Part shown: positions 22,848 to 34,086 of the stretch, one piece after another
How positions within the stretch are numbered: the stretch's first letter is position 1
Layout of the letters: each line of letters begins with the position of its first letter
The notes under the pieces: model-generated
Told to the model about the DNA's origin: nothing
What the model saw: the letters and a program-made list of their open reading frames with translations, nothing else
The model's database searches: none
From: Saccopteryx bilineata
Lineage: Eukaryota > Chordata > Mammalia > Chiroptera > Emballonuridae
Direction of reading: 5' to 3'
Length of the DNA stretch: 64,000 nucleotides
Assembly: GCF_036850765.1 (NCBI RefSeq)
Contig: NC_089490.1
Location: forward strand, 105,642,574 to 105,706,573
Program-made: the position numbers and the translations under genes

Positions 22848-23511
22848 AGTGGTCCCCAACCTTTCTTGGGCCACGGACTGGTTTAATGTCAGAAAATATT
22901 TTCACAAACCGGCCTTTAGGGTGGGATGGATAAATGTATCACGTGACCGAGATAAGCGTCAAGAATGAGTCTTAGACCTAACCAGGTGGTGGTGCAGTGG
23001 ATAGAGTGTCGGACTGGGACGAGGAAGACCCAGGTTCGAGACCCCGAGGTTGCCAGCTTGAGCGCAGGCTCATCTGGTTTGAGCAAAGCTCACCAGCTTG
23101 AGCCCAGGGTCGCTGGCTGGAGCAAGGGGTCACTCGGTCTGCTGTAGCCCCACGGTCAGGGCACATATGAGAAATCAATCAATGAACAACTAAGGAGCAG
23201 CAACGAAGAATTGATGTTTCTTGTCTCTCCCCCTTCCTATCTGTCTGCCCCTCTCTCTAACTCTCTCTCTCTCTCTCTGTCTTTGCCACAAAAAAAAAAA
23301 AAAAAAAAAAAAGTGTGAGTCTTAGATGGATGTAACAGAGGGAATCTGGTCATTTTTAAAAAATAAAACATTGTTCAGGCTTAACTATAAATAAAACGGA
23401 AATAATGTAAGTTATTTAATTCTTTTATTTATTCTTTCTCTGCGGACCGGTACCAAATGGCCCACGGACCAGTACCAGTCCACAGCCCGGGGGTTGGGAC
23501 CCACTGCTGTA
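22848..23511. mobile_element. Nonautonomous hAT-like element, with a SINE inside
   Basis: The ends are inverted: CAGTGGTCCCCAACCTTTC at the left and the complement-like GGGGGTTGGGACCCACTGCTG at the right. The body matches, in reverse, the element at 40,507-41,427 (shared CGGACCGGTACC and ATGGATAAATGTATC-like stretches). A family B SINE occupies 22,977-23,312. Confidence 0.7.
22977..23312 (+). mobile_element. tRNA-headed SINE, family B
   Basis: Head CTAACCAGGTGGTGGTGCAG and full body with a long A-tail (23,288-23,312); flanked by GAGTCTTAGA on both sides. Inserted in the hAT element. Confidence 0.88.
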
Positions 23512-23565
23512 GAAGACAAGACAAGGGACTGAGAATCCTATTGGAAGGAGTTGATAAGCTCAGAT

Positions 23566-23841
23566 CAGCGATTTTCACCTAGTATGCCACAAGAGCCACA
23601 CACTGCGGGAATTGTAAAAACATGTGATACCTGACTGTTCAGTCATGGGCACTGGATCTCTTTTCTCTTGGATGGTCAAATTAAAAAATGACAAGAGGAA
23701 ACACAACAATAGCTTCTGGTGTGAATGAATCAAAGTTACCGATTTTTTTTTTTGTCAGATCGGCAGAAAATATCTATTTTTTAAAAATTTTTTAATTTTT
23801 ATTTTATTTATTCATTTTTAGAGAGGGGAGGGAGAGAGAGT

Positions 23842-23884
<43 letters not shown>

Positions 23885-24090
23885 GGGGAGGAGCTGGAAG
23901 CATCAACTCCCATATGTGCCTTGACCAGGCAAGCCCAGGGTTTCGAACCCGCGACCTCAGCATTTCCAGGTCGACGCTTTATCCACTGCGCCACCACAGG
24001 TCAGGCTATAATCTATTTTTTGGTGTGCTACAGAATTTTAGTAATTAGTTTATGTGTGCCATGAGATGAAAAAGGTTGAAAATTGCTGGC
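23566..24090. mobile_element. hAT-like element, with a SINE inside
   Basis: The left end CAGCGATTTTCACCTAGT and right end AGGTTGAAAATTGCTG are imperfect inverted repeats of the hAT type. A minus-strand family C SINE sits at about 23,765-24,006. The element lies only about 55 bp from the preceding hAT copy. Confidence 0.6.
23765..24006 (-). mobile_element. tRNA-headed SINE, family C, with (GA)n tract
   Basis: Minus-strand copy with GA microsatellite at about 23,838-23,880 and head GCCTGACCTGTGGTGGCGCA at its right end. Confidence 0.87.
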
Positions 24091-25336
24091 TTAGATGACT
24101 ACCTATAGGAAGGAGTTTAAAAAAATACTGGTTTACGGACCACCTGCATCGAATCCTCAGGAGTGCTTATTAAACATACATTCTTAAGCTTTACCTGAGT
24201 CTCACTAAGTAAACCATCTGGAAGAGGCGAGGATCTGCCTTTATTATTATTTTTAAACAAACCCTTTCAGGTAGTCTGTGAGATAAACACCAAGTTTGAG
24301 ACTTACTTTAATGTATAAGATAGTTTGGTTAGGATCAGTTGCTAAGTAATTAGATTTGGAGAAAATGAAGGACTATTCTTTAATACCCAAAATATAATAG
24401 AAGATAGCAAATGGTAACTCAGCGGTTAACAATTTAGTTAAAATAGGGAAATATACTATCTGTTGCTAGGACTTGTATGTCCCTGTATAAAATTAGAACT
24501 AGGAAGCTACTAAATTCTGAGAACTATAAATAGAGTTCCTATTGCTCAAAGATATCTGGCTTTCATGAGCATTTTTCCCTCCTAAAGGCAAGGTTGCAAG
24601 TGTTCTATAGGGAACCTTGTATGTAAATCAGTATCTCCAGGATTCCAGACTGTTGAAAGCACTTGTATAAATACCTGTTGGTGGTGGTATTGAAAGGAAA
24701 AGCAAAGTAAATTAAAAAGTGCTTACTTATTGGAATACTAAGTGCCAGACATACTTAAGACTTTAGTATAGTAGTTTGAGATAGTAGTTTTGGGAGATAA
24801 GACTAAAATTGGGAACATAGGACTTAATTTCTTCAGGGCAATAATAGAGATGACAGGCAAAAATCGGTGTGATTAACAATTCAGGTGAATTATGGAGACA
24901 GTTGTGGGAGGAGCTCAGACACGATCTTGTAGTGGCCAGGCTCCTGTAGTCGTCAGGCTTGGTAGCCCCATGTTCCAGCCTTGAAGGGGGCAGACTCTGA
25001 AAGGCAGGTCTCTTGCTTTCAAGCCTGACTTCTGCAGTCACCAGAAACCAGACTCTTAACTGAGTAGGCTTCAGGCGATGAGTGGCAATTTAGTAGCTCT
25101 CCAATCATTCCCTTCCTCTCTTAATATTCTACCAAACCGGCAAAAAGCTTTTCTTTTGATTCTTTCATCTGAGGCAGATCCATCTGGGGAGATGAGCAGT
25201 GTACCTGCTTTTGGCCTAGTTACAGTTCAGGTCTGAGCAGAACTGAAGGACTGCTTTGATGATGAGGGAAATGAACACGTTCTGGTTTACCTAAGTAAGG
25301 AAATGGGTAAGGACTAACAAGATTTAAAAGGAATAT
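24091..25336. other. TXNRD1 intron, nothing recognised
   Basis: AT-rich sequence without a clear repeat, motif or exon. Confidence 0.5.
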
Positions 25337-25673
25337 AGATTTATTTATTTTTTACAGAGACAGTGAGTCAGAGAGAGGGATAGACAGGGACAGACAGACA
25401 GGAACAGAGAGATGAGAAGCATCAATCATTAGTTTTTCATTGCACGTTGCAACACCTTAGTTGTTCATTGATTGCTTTCTCATGTGCCTTGACCATGGGC
25501 CTTCAGCAGACCGAGTAACCCCTTGCTGGAGCCAGCGACCTTGGGTCCAAGCTGGTGAGCTTTTGCTCAAACCAGATGAGCCGCACTCAAGCTGGTGACC
25601 TCGGGGTCTCAAACCTTGGTCCTCTGCATCCCAGTCCGACGCTCTATCCACTGTGCCACCGCCTGGTCAGGCA
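25337..25673 (-). mobile_element. tRNA-headed SINE, family B
   Basis: Complement head CCTGACCAGGCGGTGGCACA at the right end, full body. Flank copy is not clear. Confidence 0.87.
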
Positions 25674-26039
25674 GGAGCACAGATTTTTAAACTGCAAATA
25701 AATTTATCTGGTGCTGATTATGTCGTATAATTTTTACTAGTTGTGAATCCATGTTGAGACTTGTGCCTCCTCATCCCACTTTAACCCAGTGACAACACAA
25801 ACCATTTTTTTGCTGTCTAGCTGTTCTTTTATAGTACGTGTCACTATTCTGGTGGGCCAGGGTTCAGATTTCCTCTCACCTTTCCTATCCGTTCACTTAC
25901 CAGGGCCTGCCTGCTTCCTATGTATGTGCTTACCGTCTATTGACTTTGCCCAGGCTATTTCAGGGACTCATTTCCTCTTGCTCAAACCATTTCCTCATTC
26001 TTTTACTTACCTTCCACTTCGCCTCCCTCCCTCCCTTTT

Positions 26040-26375
26040 TCTTTTTTATTTAAGCGCGTGAGAGTGGAGGGACAGACAGGACAGGAAGAGAGAGAGAGAG
26101 ATGAGAAGCATCAGTTCTTCGTTATGGCACTTTAGTTGTTCATTGATTGCTTACTCATATGTGCCTAGATTGGGCGGCTCCAGCCGAGCTAGTGACCCCT
26201 TGCTCAAGCCAGTGACCATGGGGTCATGTCTATGGCCCCACACTCAAGCTGGTGAGTCTGCGCTCAGGCTAGATGAGCCCGCGCTGAAACTGGTGACCTC
26301 GGGGTTTTGAACCTGGGTCCTTAGCATCCCAGGCTGACGGCGCTCTGTCCACTGTGCCACCACCTGGTCGGGCAC
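26040..26375 (-). mobile_element. tRNA-headed SINE, family B
   Basis: Complement head at 26,355-26,375 with GAGATGAGAAGCATCAG tail. A small insertion (GACGGCGC) near 26,337 distorts the head. Confidence 0.85.
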
Positions 26376-26672
26376 CTTCCTCCCGAAATTTCCAGTCCAT
26401 CTGCTGTCAGTCATCTTTCTGATTGCTTCTTTGCTGTCCCTAGGTCAAGCATCCATGATGACGTGCACATGCCTTAGTTTGGTATTTTGTGTCCTTGAGG
26501 GATCTGGGCCCCACCTACGTTTCTGGTTATGTTCTGCTCTGCTTCCTCACCTACACGAAGCTCCTGGGAATACTGTTACAGCTCTAGGGCCCCAAATTTT
26601 CCTTTTTTATTTTGTTAATTAGTTCCTGACTTCCTGCTTATTTTTTTTTTATATAAGTTACGGTCTTTTTTT

Positions 26673-26807
26673 TTTTAGATTTTATTTATTCATTTTTATT
26701 AGAGAGAGAGGGAGAGATAGAGAGAGAACAGGGGGAGGAGCAGGAAGCATCAACTCCCATATGTGCCTTGACCAGGCAAGCCCAGGGTTTTGAACCGGCG
26801 ACCTCAG
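26673..26807 (-). mobile_element. 5'-truncated family C SINE
   Basis: The minus-strand tail and body are present but the head is missing beyond CGACCTCAGC. TGACTTCCTGCTTA on both sides (26,627 and 26,808) marks a genuine target duplication, so it was inserted truncated. Confidence 0.85.
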
Positions 26808-27061
26808 CTGACTTCCTGCTTAGACGCACTTTTCCAACTACCTGTTTTGAGTACAAGGCCAGATTTGCCCATTTCTACCCTGTACTCCCACAGCCCTCCC
26901 ACAAATCCTTGTCTGTGGAAAAGGTGAAGGCCCACCAAGGACTTTTTTCTTTTTTGCCTTCCATATCAAAAATAGAGAGCTAACTTAATCTTTGTGCCTA
27001 TGGTCCCAGGTCTGCATTAGATAGAGCTCAGCAAATACCATATTTAAGATGTGCCTATTAA

Positions 27062-27690
27062 TGATAGTAGCTACCATTTATTGAATGTCAACTATGCATT
27101 AGACTCTAACTGCTATAATACCTAGTTGATTAAATCCTCACAATAGTCCTATGAAGGAGATGGGTTATCATCCAGTTTTTTTTGTTTGTTTGTTTGTTTG
27201 TTTTTTTGTATTTTTCCGAAGCTGGAAACGGGGAGAGACAGACAGACTCCCGCATGCACCCGACCGGGATCCACCCGGCACGCCCACCAGGGGCAACGCT
27301 CTGCCCACCAGGGGGCGATGCTCTGCCCCTCCGGGGCGTCGCTCTGCCGCCTGGGGCAGAGGCCAAGGAGCCATCCCCAGTGCCCGGGCCATCTTTGCTC
27401 CGATGGAGCCTTGGCTGCGGGAGGGGAAGAGAGAGACAGAGAGGAAGGGGGGGGGTGGAGAAGCAAATGGACGCTTCTCCTATGTGCCCTGGCCGGGAAT
27501 CGAACCCGGGTCCCCCGCACGCCAGGCCGACGCTCTACCGCTGAGCCAACCGGCCAGGGCCTCATCCAGTTTTATGTATGAGAAAAAGCACACCCAGATT
27601 ACACAGCTAGTTAAGTGGCAGAGCCAGGAATGGAATCCAGGTCTATCTGTAAGTTCACTCTGGTGTACTGTATTCATACTTATGGCACTT
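27062..27690 (-). repeat. MIR SINE split by a family A SINE
   Basis: The left part (27,062-27,178, TAAATCCTCACAATAGTCCT) and right part (27,563-27,690, ACACAGCTAGTTAAGTGGCA) join as one reverse-oriented MIR. The repeated TCATCCAGTTTT at the junctions is the target duplication of the SINE. Confidence 0.75.
27180..27561 (-). mobile_element. tRNA-headed SINE, family A
   Basis: Full-length minus-strand copy inserted in a MIR; flanked by TCATCCAGTTTT. The poly-T side carries a GTTT repeat (27,184-27,203). Confidence 0.9.
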
Positions 27691-28124
27691 GGTTTTGTGT
27701 TTGCTATTGGGATACATGCCTGATCTCCCTGGTGTGATGGCGTGCTCGTGATTCAGGGCTGAACCCATCCGCATGTTGGTATTCCTAGCATAGCTCTGGC
27801 AAATTGGAATTCATTCATTAGATGCTTGCCAAGTGGAACTGCATTCCTCTGTGCCTGCTAAATTGTAGCTTCCTTTAGAATGAATATGATTTATTTTTAT
27901 ATCTTCTCTGTATTTTAACAGCCAGTATGCATTCAGTTAATATTTATTGAACAGATGGATGGTGCTAGGGCTCCAGGAGACTTCACTTACGTGAGGCATT
28001 TGGCTATGAGGTGTCTGACTTTGTGAAGGTAGAATGTCTTTATCAGAGACCAAGCTCTAATCTAAGATGTTCAGGAAAGAGTGTAGGAAGCATATAAAGC
28101 AGTTCAGAATCTAATTTTTTTTAA

Positions 28125-28255
28125 AAAAAAATTTGACTTTGGGTGAGGGGTATGCAGCATAATCAAAGGTCAAAATAATCTGGAGATGTTTTCTCGGAAC
28201 ATATGTACCCTGATTTATCAATGTTACTGCATTAAAATTAATAAAAATAAGATAA
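28125..28255 (+). mobile_element. Truncated L1 3' end
   Basis: A short remnant containing GGGTGAGGGGTATGCAGCAT, ATGTACCCTGATTTATC and an A-rich end. It is the forward counterpart of the L1 ends at 49.73-50.0 kb. Confidence 0.7.
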
Positions 28256-28262
28256 ATTTTTT

Positions 28263-28603
28263 TATTAAATGAGAGGCAGGTAGGCAAAGAGAGACTCCCA
28301 CATGCGCCCTGATGGGATCCACCTGGTAAGCCCCCTGCCAGGCGATGCTCAGCCAGGCTGGGTCGCAGCTCCATTGCTCAGCAACTGAGCTATTTTAGTC
28401 CCTGAGGCCTAGGCCATGGGGCCATCCTTAGCGCCCTGAACCATTTGAGCCACACTTGAGGGAAGAGTGAGGGAGGTGGTGATACAGGTGGAGAAGCAGA
28501 TGGTTGCTTCTCCTGTGTGCCCTGCTGGTAATCGAACCCAGGACTTCAAAATGCCAGGCCCAGGCTTTACTGCTGAGTTGAGACAACCAACCAGTCAGGG
28601 CTA
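28263..28603 (-). mobile_element. tRNA-headed SINE, family E
   Basis: Older A-like copy: CACATGCGCCCTGATGGGAT near the left, CAACCAGTCAGGGCTAG at the right. Abuts an L1 3' end. Confidence 0.82.
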
Positions 28604-28800
28604 GAGTTCAGAATTTTAAGAAGTTGTATAATAGCAGAGTCTATACAAGTGTGTCCAGGTCAGGAGAGAAGAAAGTCACAGTATGTCTATTTAGCTGTTT
28701 ATTGAGCACCTGAGCTATAGGCACTCTGTTATCTCTAACACACATCTATAGGGTAATGTATATACCTTAAAATATATTTTTAACAAATGTTTGTATATGT

Positions 28801-29012
28801 CAGCGGTTCTCTACCTGTGGGTCGCGACCCCAGCGGGGTCGCCTAAAGCCATCGGAAAATACATAATGCATATCAGGTATTTACATTCCGAATCATAACT
28901 AGCAAAATTACAGTTATGAAGTAGCCACCAAAATTATTTTTTGGTTTGGGGTCACCGCAACATGAGGAACTATTGCGGGGTCATGGCATTAGAAAGGTTG
29001 AGAACCACTGGT
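28801..29012. mobile_element. hAT-like MITE (GTCGCGACCCC type)
   Basis: The termini CAGCGGTTCTCTACCTGTGG and its complement ending GTTGAGAACCACTG form long inverted repeats that include GGGTCGCGACCCC. The unit is 212 bp with no coding potential, typical of Charlie-type internal-deletion elements. Confidence 0.75.
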
Positions 29013-29029
29013 ATATGTTCTTTTATTCC

Positions 29030-29180
29030 AAGAGTCACAACCACTCTATGGCAGAGAAGACCATTAGACTTTGTTTTAAAAATGAGGAAACTCAAACTCT
29101 AAAGAAAATAAGTGGAAACTAAAAAGTACTAGTTTTGATTTGAACTCAGGCCTACAGAGCAGAGTTCCTTCTAGGCTGCC
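29030..29180 (-). repeat. MIR-like fragment
   Basis: AAAAATGAGGAAACTCAAAC and TTGATTTGAACTCAGGCC fit a diverged MIR complement. Confidence 0.5.
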
Positions 29181-30108
29181 TCCTTTGAAAGCCACATACC
29201 CAGTGCTTTTCTACCCCGGTGTGTCAAAACGATGTCCCTGGCCATTGATGACTTCTGAGGTGTCCCAAGAGAGTTGATAATTGTTCTTACAATCTGAAAG
29301 GTTCTATTCTCCTCATGTCACACCCATGTTTATGTTAGTTCTTGAGGCTTGGCAAGTCAGCTGCACTGGGTTTTCTGAAGTGTCAGTGAAGTGCGTGACT
29401 TGACCACAGAGTAAGGTTAGAGGATTTTTTTTTTTTTTGAGAATTTTTGTAAGAGTTTACTTAAGCCAAACTGATGCCATGTGGAGAGCAAGATCTCAAA
29501 TGCTCTAGGGTAGAGGTTTTATATACTCTAAAATATGTCAGTGAATAGCTCCCGAGTTATTTTGTGGGACTTGTCTGCCATTTTATCTTTTATCTCACTA
29601 ACAATAAAGTCATATTATTTAAATAGAATAGTTATTCAAAACCTCTTTTGGATACTTGGTTTTTGAAAGAATCTGCTGAAATACAAGGAGCCGTTTTTGA
29701 GAAAAATACATGTAAATAATTTTGCATATAGTCTGACTCTTTGTAGACCTGCTTCAAAGAATATCTAGTAGATATATTTACCTTTTAACGTACTATACAC
29801 ACTTACATTAGTTGAAGCCTTAGGTTTTAAAATTTTATTATGGCAGATTTCTTTTTACTGGTATTTGTTATAGTGGGATTTATGCCTGTATTCATCCTTA
29901 CAGATTTGATCTTTAAATATTTTTCTGTTCCTAAAACAACATCAAAGAGTGGTTTGTATTTATTTTTTTCTATTTGGTGTCTAATGTTTATTAAACATTT
30001 TCTATTGTTGGAATAGTTTAAGATTTATTAAGTATCTATTCAACAGCTGAAAATATTTTCAGATCTATCATGTAATTCTCATTCAGTACATACAGTAACT
30101 ATACTGCT
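29181..30108. other. TXNRD1 intron, nothing recognised
   Basis: AT-rich, with a short poly-T at 29,427-29,438; no exon or element identified. Confidence 0.5.
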
Positions 30109-30348
30109 CACAAAAATTAGGGGATATTTCAAAATGAGTATGAAGTGATGAAAAGAAGCATTTGATTTTCTTTTAATTAAACAAGAACATCAGAAAAGCA
30201 AATGACAAGTTAAAGAATGTTGTTCAATTATGCACATAAGATGCAAAACCAACTTTTATTTCATTGGTGAAAATGCACTATACAAAAGGCTGAAAGTACC
30301 GAAGTATCTGCCTGTTTCCTGGTCCCCTAATTTTTGTGAGCAGTGTAT
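30109..30348 (+). mobile_element. TA-flanked MITE, copy 2
   Basis: It has well-preserved terminal inverted repeats of about 23 bp (CTGCTCACAAAAATTAGGGG at the left and its complement at the right) with TA at both junctions. It is better preserved than copy 1 at 11.4 kb. No transposase frame is present. Confidence 0.75.
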
Positions 30349-30539
30349 GATGTAAGTAGTAGTAATCAATCCTATCTTTCAAATGAGGAAACTGGAGGTC
30401 AAAAATTAACCCGCTTAATGTAACAATAGTAGCTTCATTCCACTGTTCTGGTCTTTTCAAAAACTCATAAAAAACAGATATCTGCCTTGATCATAGCAAA
30501 GTTTACCTTTAATACTAAAAAACCAAATAAAGCAAATAC

Positions 30540-30805
30540 AGGGGATCCTCAGGATACGACACACTTCCGTTCCTACAATAGTGATGTAATCCGAATTTTG
30601 GTGTAAGTCAAAACACACCTTACCCTAACATAAACGGAACACTTGCGCTTTTAACAATCCAAGATGGTGTAGGTAATCGTACTAGGGGGACTCGAACACT
30701 TGCTCATCTTCTGCCTTACTGCATGTTCTTCCACCGCACGCAACCAAACTGAGAGTCACCCAGAGTCCATAAGTATGATGCTAACAGCATAAGCTGAAAC
30801 ACTCA
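30540..30805. repeat. Unclassified repeat-like segment
   Basis: GGGGATCCTCAGGATACGAC and AACCTTACC-like ACCTTACCCTAACATAAACG are reminiscent of a dispersed mammalian repeat. I cannot name it and it has no coding content. Confidence 0.35.
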
Positions 30806-30815
30806 TGTCTCAATT

Positions 30816-30993
30816 AAAAAAAAAATTATTTTAAAGACTTTATTCATTTTAGGGAGGAGAGAGAGAGAGAGTGAAAGAAGGAGGGAGGAGCAGGAAGCAT
30901 CAACTCCCATATGTGCCTTGACCTGGCAAGCCCAGGGTTTCGAACCAGCGACCTCAGTGTTCCAGGTTGACGCTTTATCCACCACAGGTCAGG
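30816..30993 (-). mobile_element. tRNA-headed SINE, family C
   Basis: Short minus-strand copy with an internal deletion in its head; flanked by ATGTCTCAA on both sides (30,805 and 30,997). Confidence 0.85.
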
Positions 30994-31349
30994 CTTATGT
31001 CTCAACTAACTTTCTCTCTCTCTCTCTCTCTCTCTCTCTTTGTCTTTTCCCTCCCTTCCCCTCCCCTCCCCTATTTCTTTCTTTCTTTCCTTTTTGTGTG
31101 TGTGTGTGATAAAGAGAGGGACAGATAGGGATAGACAGACAGGAAGGGAGATGAGAAGTATCAATTCTTCGTTGTGGCACCTTAGTTTTTCATTGATTGC
31201 TTTCTCATATGTGACTTGACGAGGGTGGGGATGGAGGGGCTACAGCAGAGTGAGTGACCCTGCGCTCAAGCAGGTGACCTTTGGGCTCAAGCCAGCGACC
31301 TCCAAGTTTTGAATCTGGGTCCTCCGCATCACAGTTAGATGCTCTATCC

Positions 31350-32699
31350 CAGTGGTTCTCAATCTTTTTGAAGTTGGGGCGCATTTAAAATCCTACAGAT
31401 AATTGTAGGTGCACTATATACAAATTTCTGAGAAATATATTATTATAATTAAGTCAAATATTAAAGAAAAAATATAAAGTCCAAGAGTGCTTTTATGGTA
31501 ATTAAACAAAATAAATACGACAAAATGAAATTTATTCTGACATTAAAAAATTTTGTTACATTTTTTTGTTACGCTTTTTAGAATGTGTAAAAAATGGGTT
31601 AAAAATTTTTTAAAAAGTTACCTTTTTATATATATAGATACATTCTTAGTAAGATTTAGTAAATTCAGCAGGTTCTGGTGCGAATGTGGTCTTCTTGTGT
31701 TTATGAGAAACATGATCCTGATGTGTCATAGCAAATTCTTCAATGTTTGGGCATATATTTGAAAGGCCAAACTCTCATTTCCTCATCAATACATTGAAGA
31801 ATTCCTCTTTTTACTCTTTTTTTTTTTTTAATTTTTTTGTATTTTGCTTAAGTTGGAAACGGGGAGGCAGTCAGACAGACTCCCGCATGCGCCCAACTGG
31901 GATCCACCCGGCATGCCCACCAGGGTGCGATGCTCTGCCCATCTGGAGCGTCGCTCTGTCACAGTCAGAGCCATTCTAGCGCCTGAGGCAGAGGCCACAG
32001 AGCCATCCCCAGCACCCGGGCAAACTTTGCTCCAATGGAGCCTCGGCTGCGGGAGGGGAAGAGAGAGACAGAGAGGAAGGAGGGGGGGAGGGGTGGAGAA
32101 GCAGATGGGCGCTTCTCCTGTGTGCCCTGGCCAGGAATTGAACCCGGGACTCCTGCACGCCAGGCTGACGCTCTACCACTGAGCCAACCGGCCAGGGCCC
32201 TCTTTTTATTCTTAATTGTGTTGAGGGCAGAAAATCCTAATTCACATAAAATGTTGAAAATTGTAGTAAAATGTTCAAAGCTTTTTTAGATATTGCCACA
32301 TATTCTTCTTTTATAGAAATCCAAAAGGCTTCAAGAGACAATTCCTTATGTTTAATCATCGATCCAAAAACCCTACTATACATATCATCTTAACTTGACA
32401 CCAAAGGATAGAAGAAACTTGCCTCCAGTCTTTCCAGGGAACATGGGGGGGGGGGTTAGCAATCCTGCACCACAGCTTAATAGCCTTTTGCAACCTAATC
32501 AGGCAAGTGAGGTGGGGGTTGGGCAGATTCAGTTTATAGCCAATTCCCCACACTTCTGTCCCCCAAACATCTAAACTCCAAAACCCTGTTGGTTTTTTGG
32601 TCCCCAACAGGCACATATTTTTCTAGAATACCATAGGCGCACCTGGAAATCTTCTAGGGCGCACCAGTGCGCCCTGGAGCACACTTTGAGAACCACTGC
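31350..32699. mobile_element. hAT-like element nested in a SINE and itself holding a SINE
   Basis: The ends CAGTGGTTCTCAATCTTTTT and GAGAACCACTG are inverted. It splits a family B SINE (31,090-31,348 and 32,700-32,736) and contains a family A SINE at 31,830-32,199. The interior is AT-rich with GGGCGCACCAGTGCGCCC near the right end. The insertion order is therefore B, then hAT, then A. Confidence 0.7.
31830..32199 (-). mobile_element. tRNA-headed SINE, family A (inside hAT)
   Basis: Near full-length copy with head GGCCCTGGCCGGTTGGCTCA; flanked by CTCTTTTTA-type repeats. Confidence 0.88.
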
Positions 32700-32736
32700 T
32701 CTTATCTACTCACTGCACCACTGCCTGGTCAGGCTG

Positions 32737-33456
32737 AAGTAATGTACTTTTGCTTTCTGTTACCAGTCATAGAGAAGTATAACTGAAATTGTGTATTGCT
32801 GTTACTTCTTTTTAAGTGGCATATATAATAATTATTACCAGTAATTTGACTTTAGCTTAGAAAGCCACTGTTTAGTGATTTAAGGATTTACAAGTATAGA
32901 AATTATATCTGAACCTTGTACTCTAAAGGCAGATTTAAGAAGGCAGAATATAATGCTAGTATGGATGTTTTGAAGATGATTTAAGTTACATATTACAGAG
33001 GTTTTTAAGGACACAGATTTAGCATAGAATGAATTCAGCATTGGAAATCACAACTTAATACTATGATGCTTGTCTTGATGTGTTCTTTTGCTTCAAACAA
33101 ATTGTGTGGGCTGTTATCTCCTGAGAAATCCCTATAAAGAGTATTAGTTATACTTTATAAGTAGGTTAAGAGAATTAATTTACTTTTCTAAAGAATTTTG
33201 AAATTCTTAGATGAAAGGCTCTGTAGAGCAAATTGGTATCAGCTTGTTTTCTCTTCTCTGTGCCAGGAGAAAATAGGTACTTTAGGGTGGGAAGATTGGC
33301 TTATATTTTGGAGTTCTTTTATAAGTTACTTTTACTGAATTTGAAGTGGATATCATAAGCTCCAAAAAATATGGTTAACTACTATAAAAGCAAACATTTT
33401 TGGATTTGGGACTTGGAATTAGCTATGTGCTTTCATCTAAGATTTAAAACAGGTTT
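32737..33456. other. TXNRD1 intron, nothing recognised
   Basis: Unique AT-rich sequence lacking open frames of note. Confidence 0.5.
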
Positions 33457-33632
33457 AGCCCTGGCTGGATAGCTCGGTTGGCATCATCCCAATGTGCAGA
33501 GGTTACTGGTTTGATCCCTGTTCAGGACACATAGAAGAACAGATCTATGTTACCATTTCTCTCTCTCTCTCCCCCTCTCCCCTTCCCCCCTCTTCTCTCT
33601 AAGATCAATAAAATAAGCATTAAAAAAAAAAC
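33457..33632 (+). mobile_element. VES-like SINE (family D)
   Basis: AGCCCTGGCTGGATAGCTCG head, shortened body, CT tract and A-tail; flanked by AAACAGGTTTA-type repeats (33,447 and 33,629). Confidence 0.8.
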
Positions 33633-33764
33633 AGGTTTAAATAGTACTTTGTAATTGGCCAGAGTTGGGGGCAAAATATGGCCCTTTGTTGATCCTGGTT
33701 CCCAACTTTCTTTATTTCAGAGATGAGATAAGGCTGACTTTCTGAAAAGCAGTCAACTTTTGTT

Positions 33765-34086
33765 ATTTTTATTTATTCATTTTAGCTCTAGAGAGACAGA
33801 GGGACAGATAGGGAAAGAGAGGAAGGGAGAAAGATGAGAAGCATCACTTCCTTGTGTCACCTTAGTTCATTGCTTGCTTTCTTATATGTGCCTTGAGGGG
33901 GTATGGGGGCATGCTACAGCTGAGCCAGTGACCCCTTGCTCAAGCTAGGGACCTTTGGGCTAAAGCCAGCTACCCCATGCTCAAGCTGGTGAGCCTGTGC
34001 TCAAGCCGGCAACCTCAAGGTTTTGAACCTGGGTCCTCTGTGTCCCAGGCTGACGCTCTATCCACTGTGCCACCGCCTGGTCAGGC
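33765..34086 (-). mobile_element. tRNA-headed SINE, family B
   Basis: Complement head CCTGACCAGGCGGTGGCACA; flanked by AGTCAACTTTT (33,751 and 34,087). Confidence 0.87.

Larger units (their letters stand above)
31090..32736 (-). mobile_element. Family B SINE split by a hAT element
   Basis: The SINE portions are 31,090-31,348 and 32,700-32,736 only; the intervening hAT and family A SINE are listed separately. The head CCTGACCAGGCAGTGG lies on the right piece. Confidence 0.8.

Noticed and set aside
27151..27723. Open frame of 190 codons, and similar 100-200 codon frames at 43,947-44,540, 54,724-55,248 and 44,522-45,148
   Set aside because: They consist almost entirely of family A SINE sequence read through its GC-rich body. 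The same peptides (for example MARALGMAPWPLPQALEWLW) recur in every copy.
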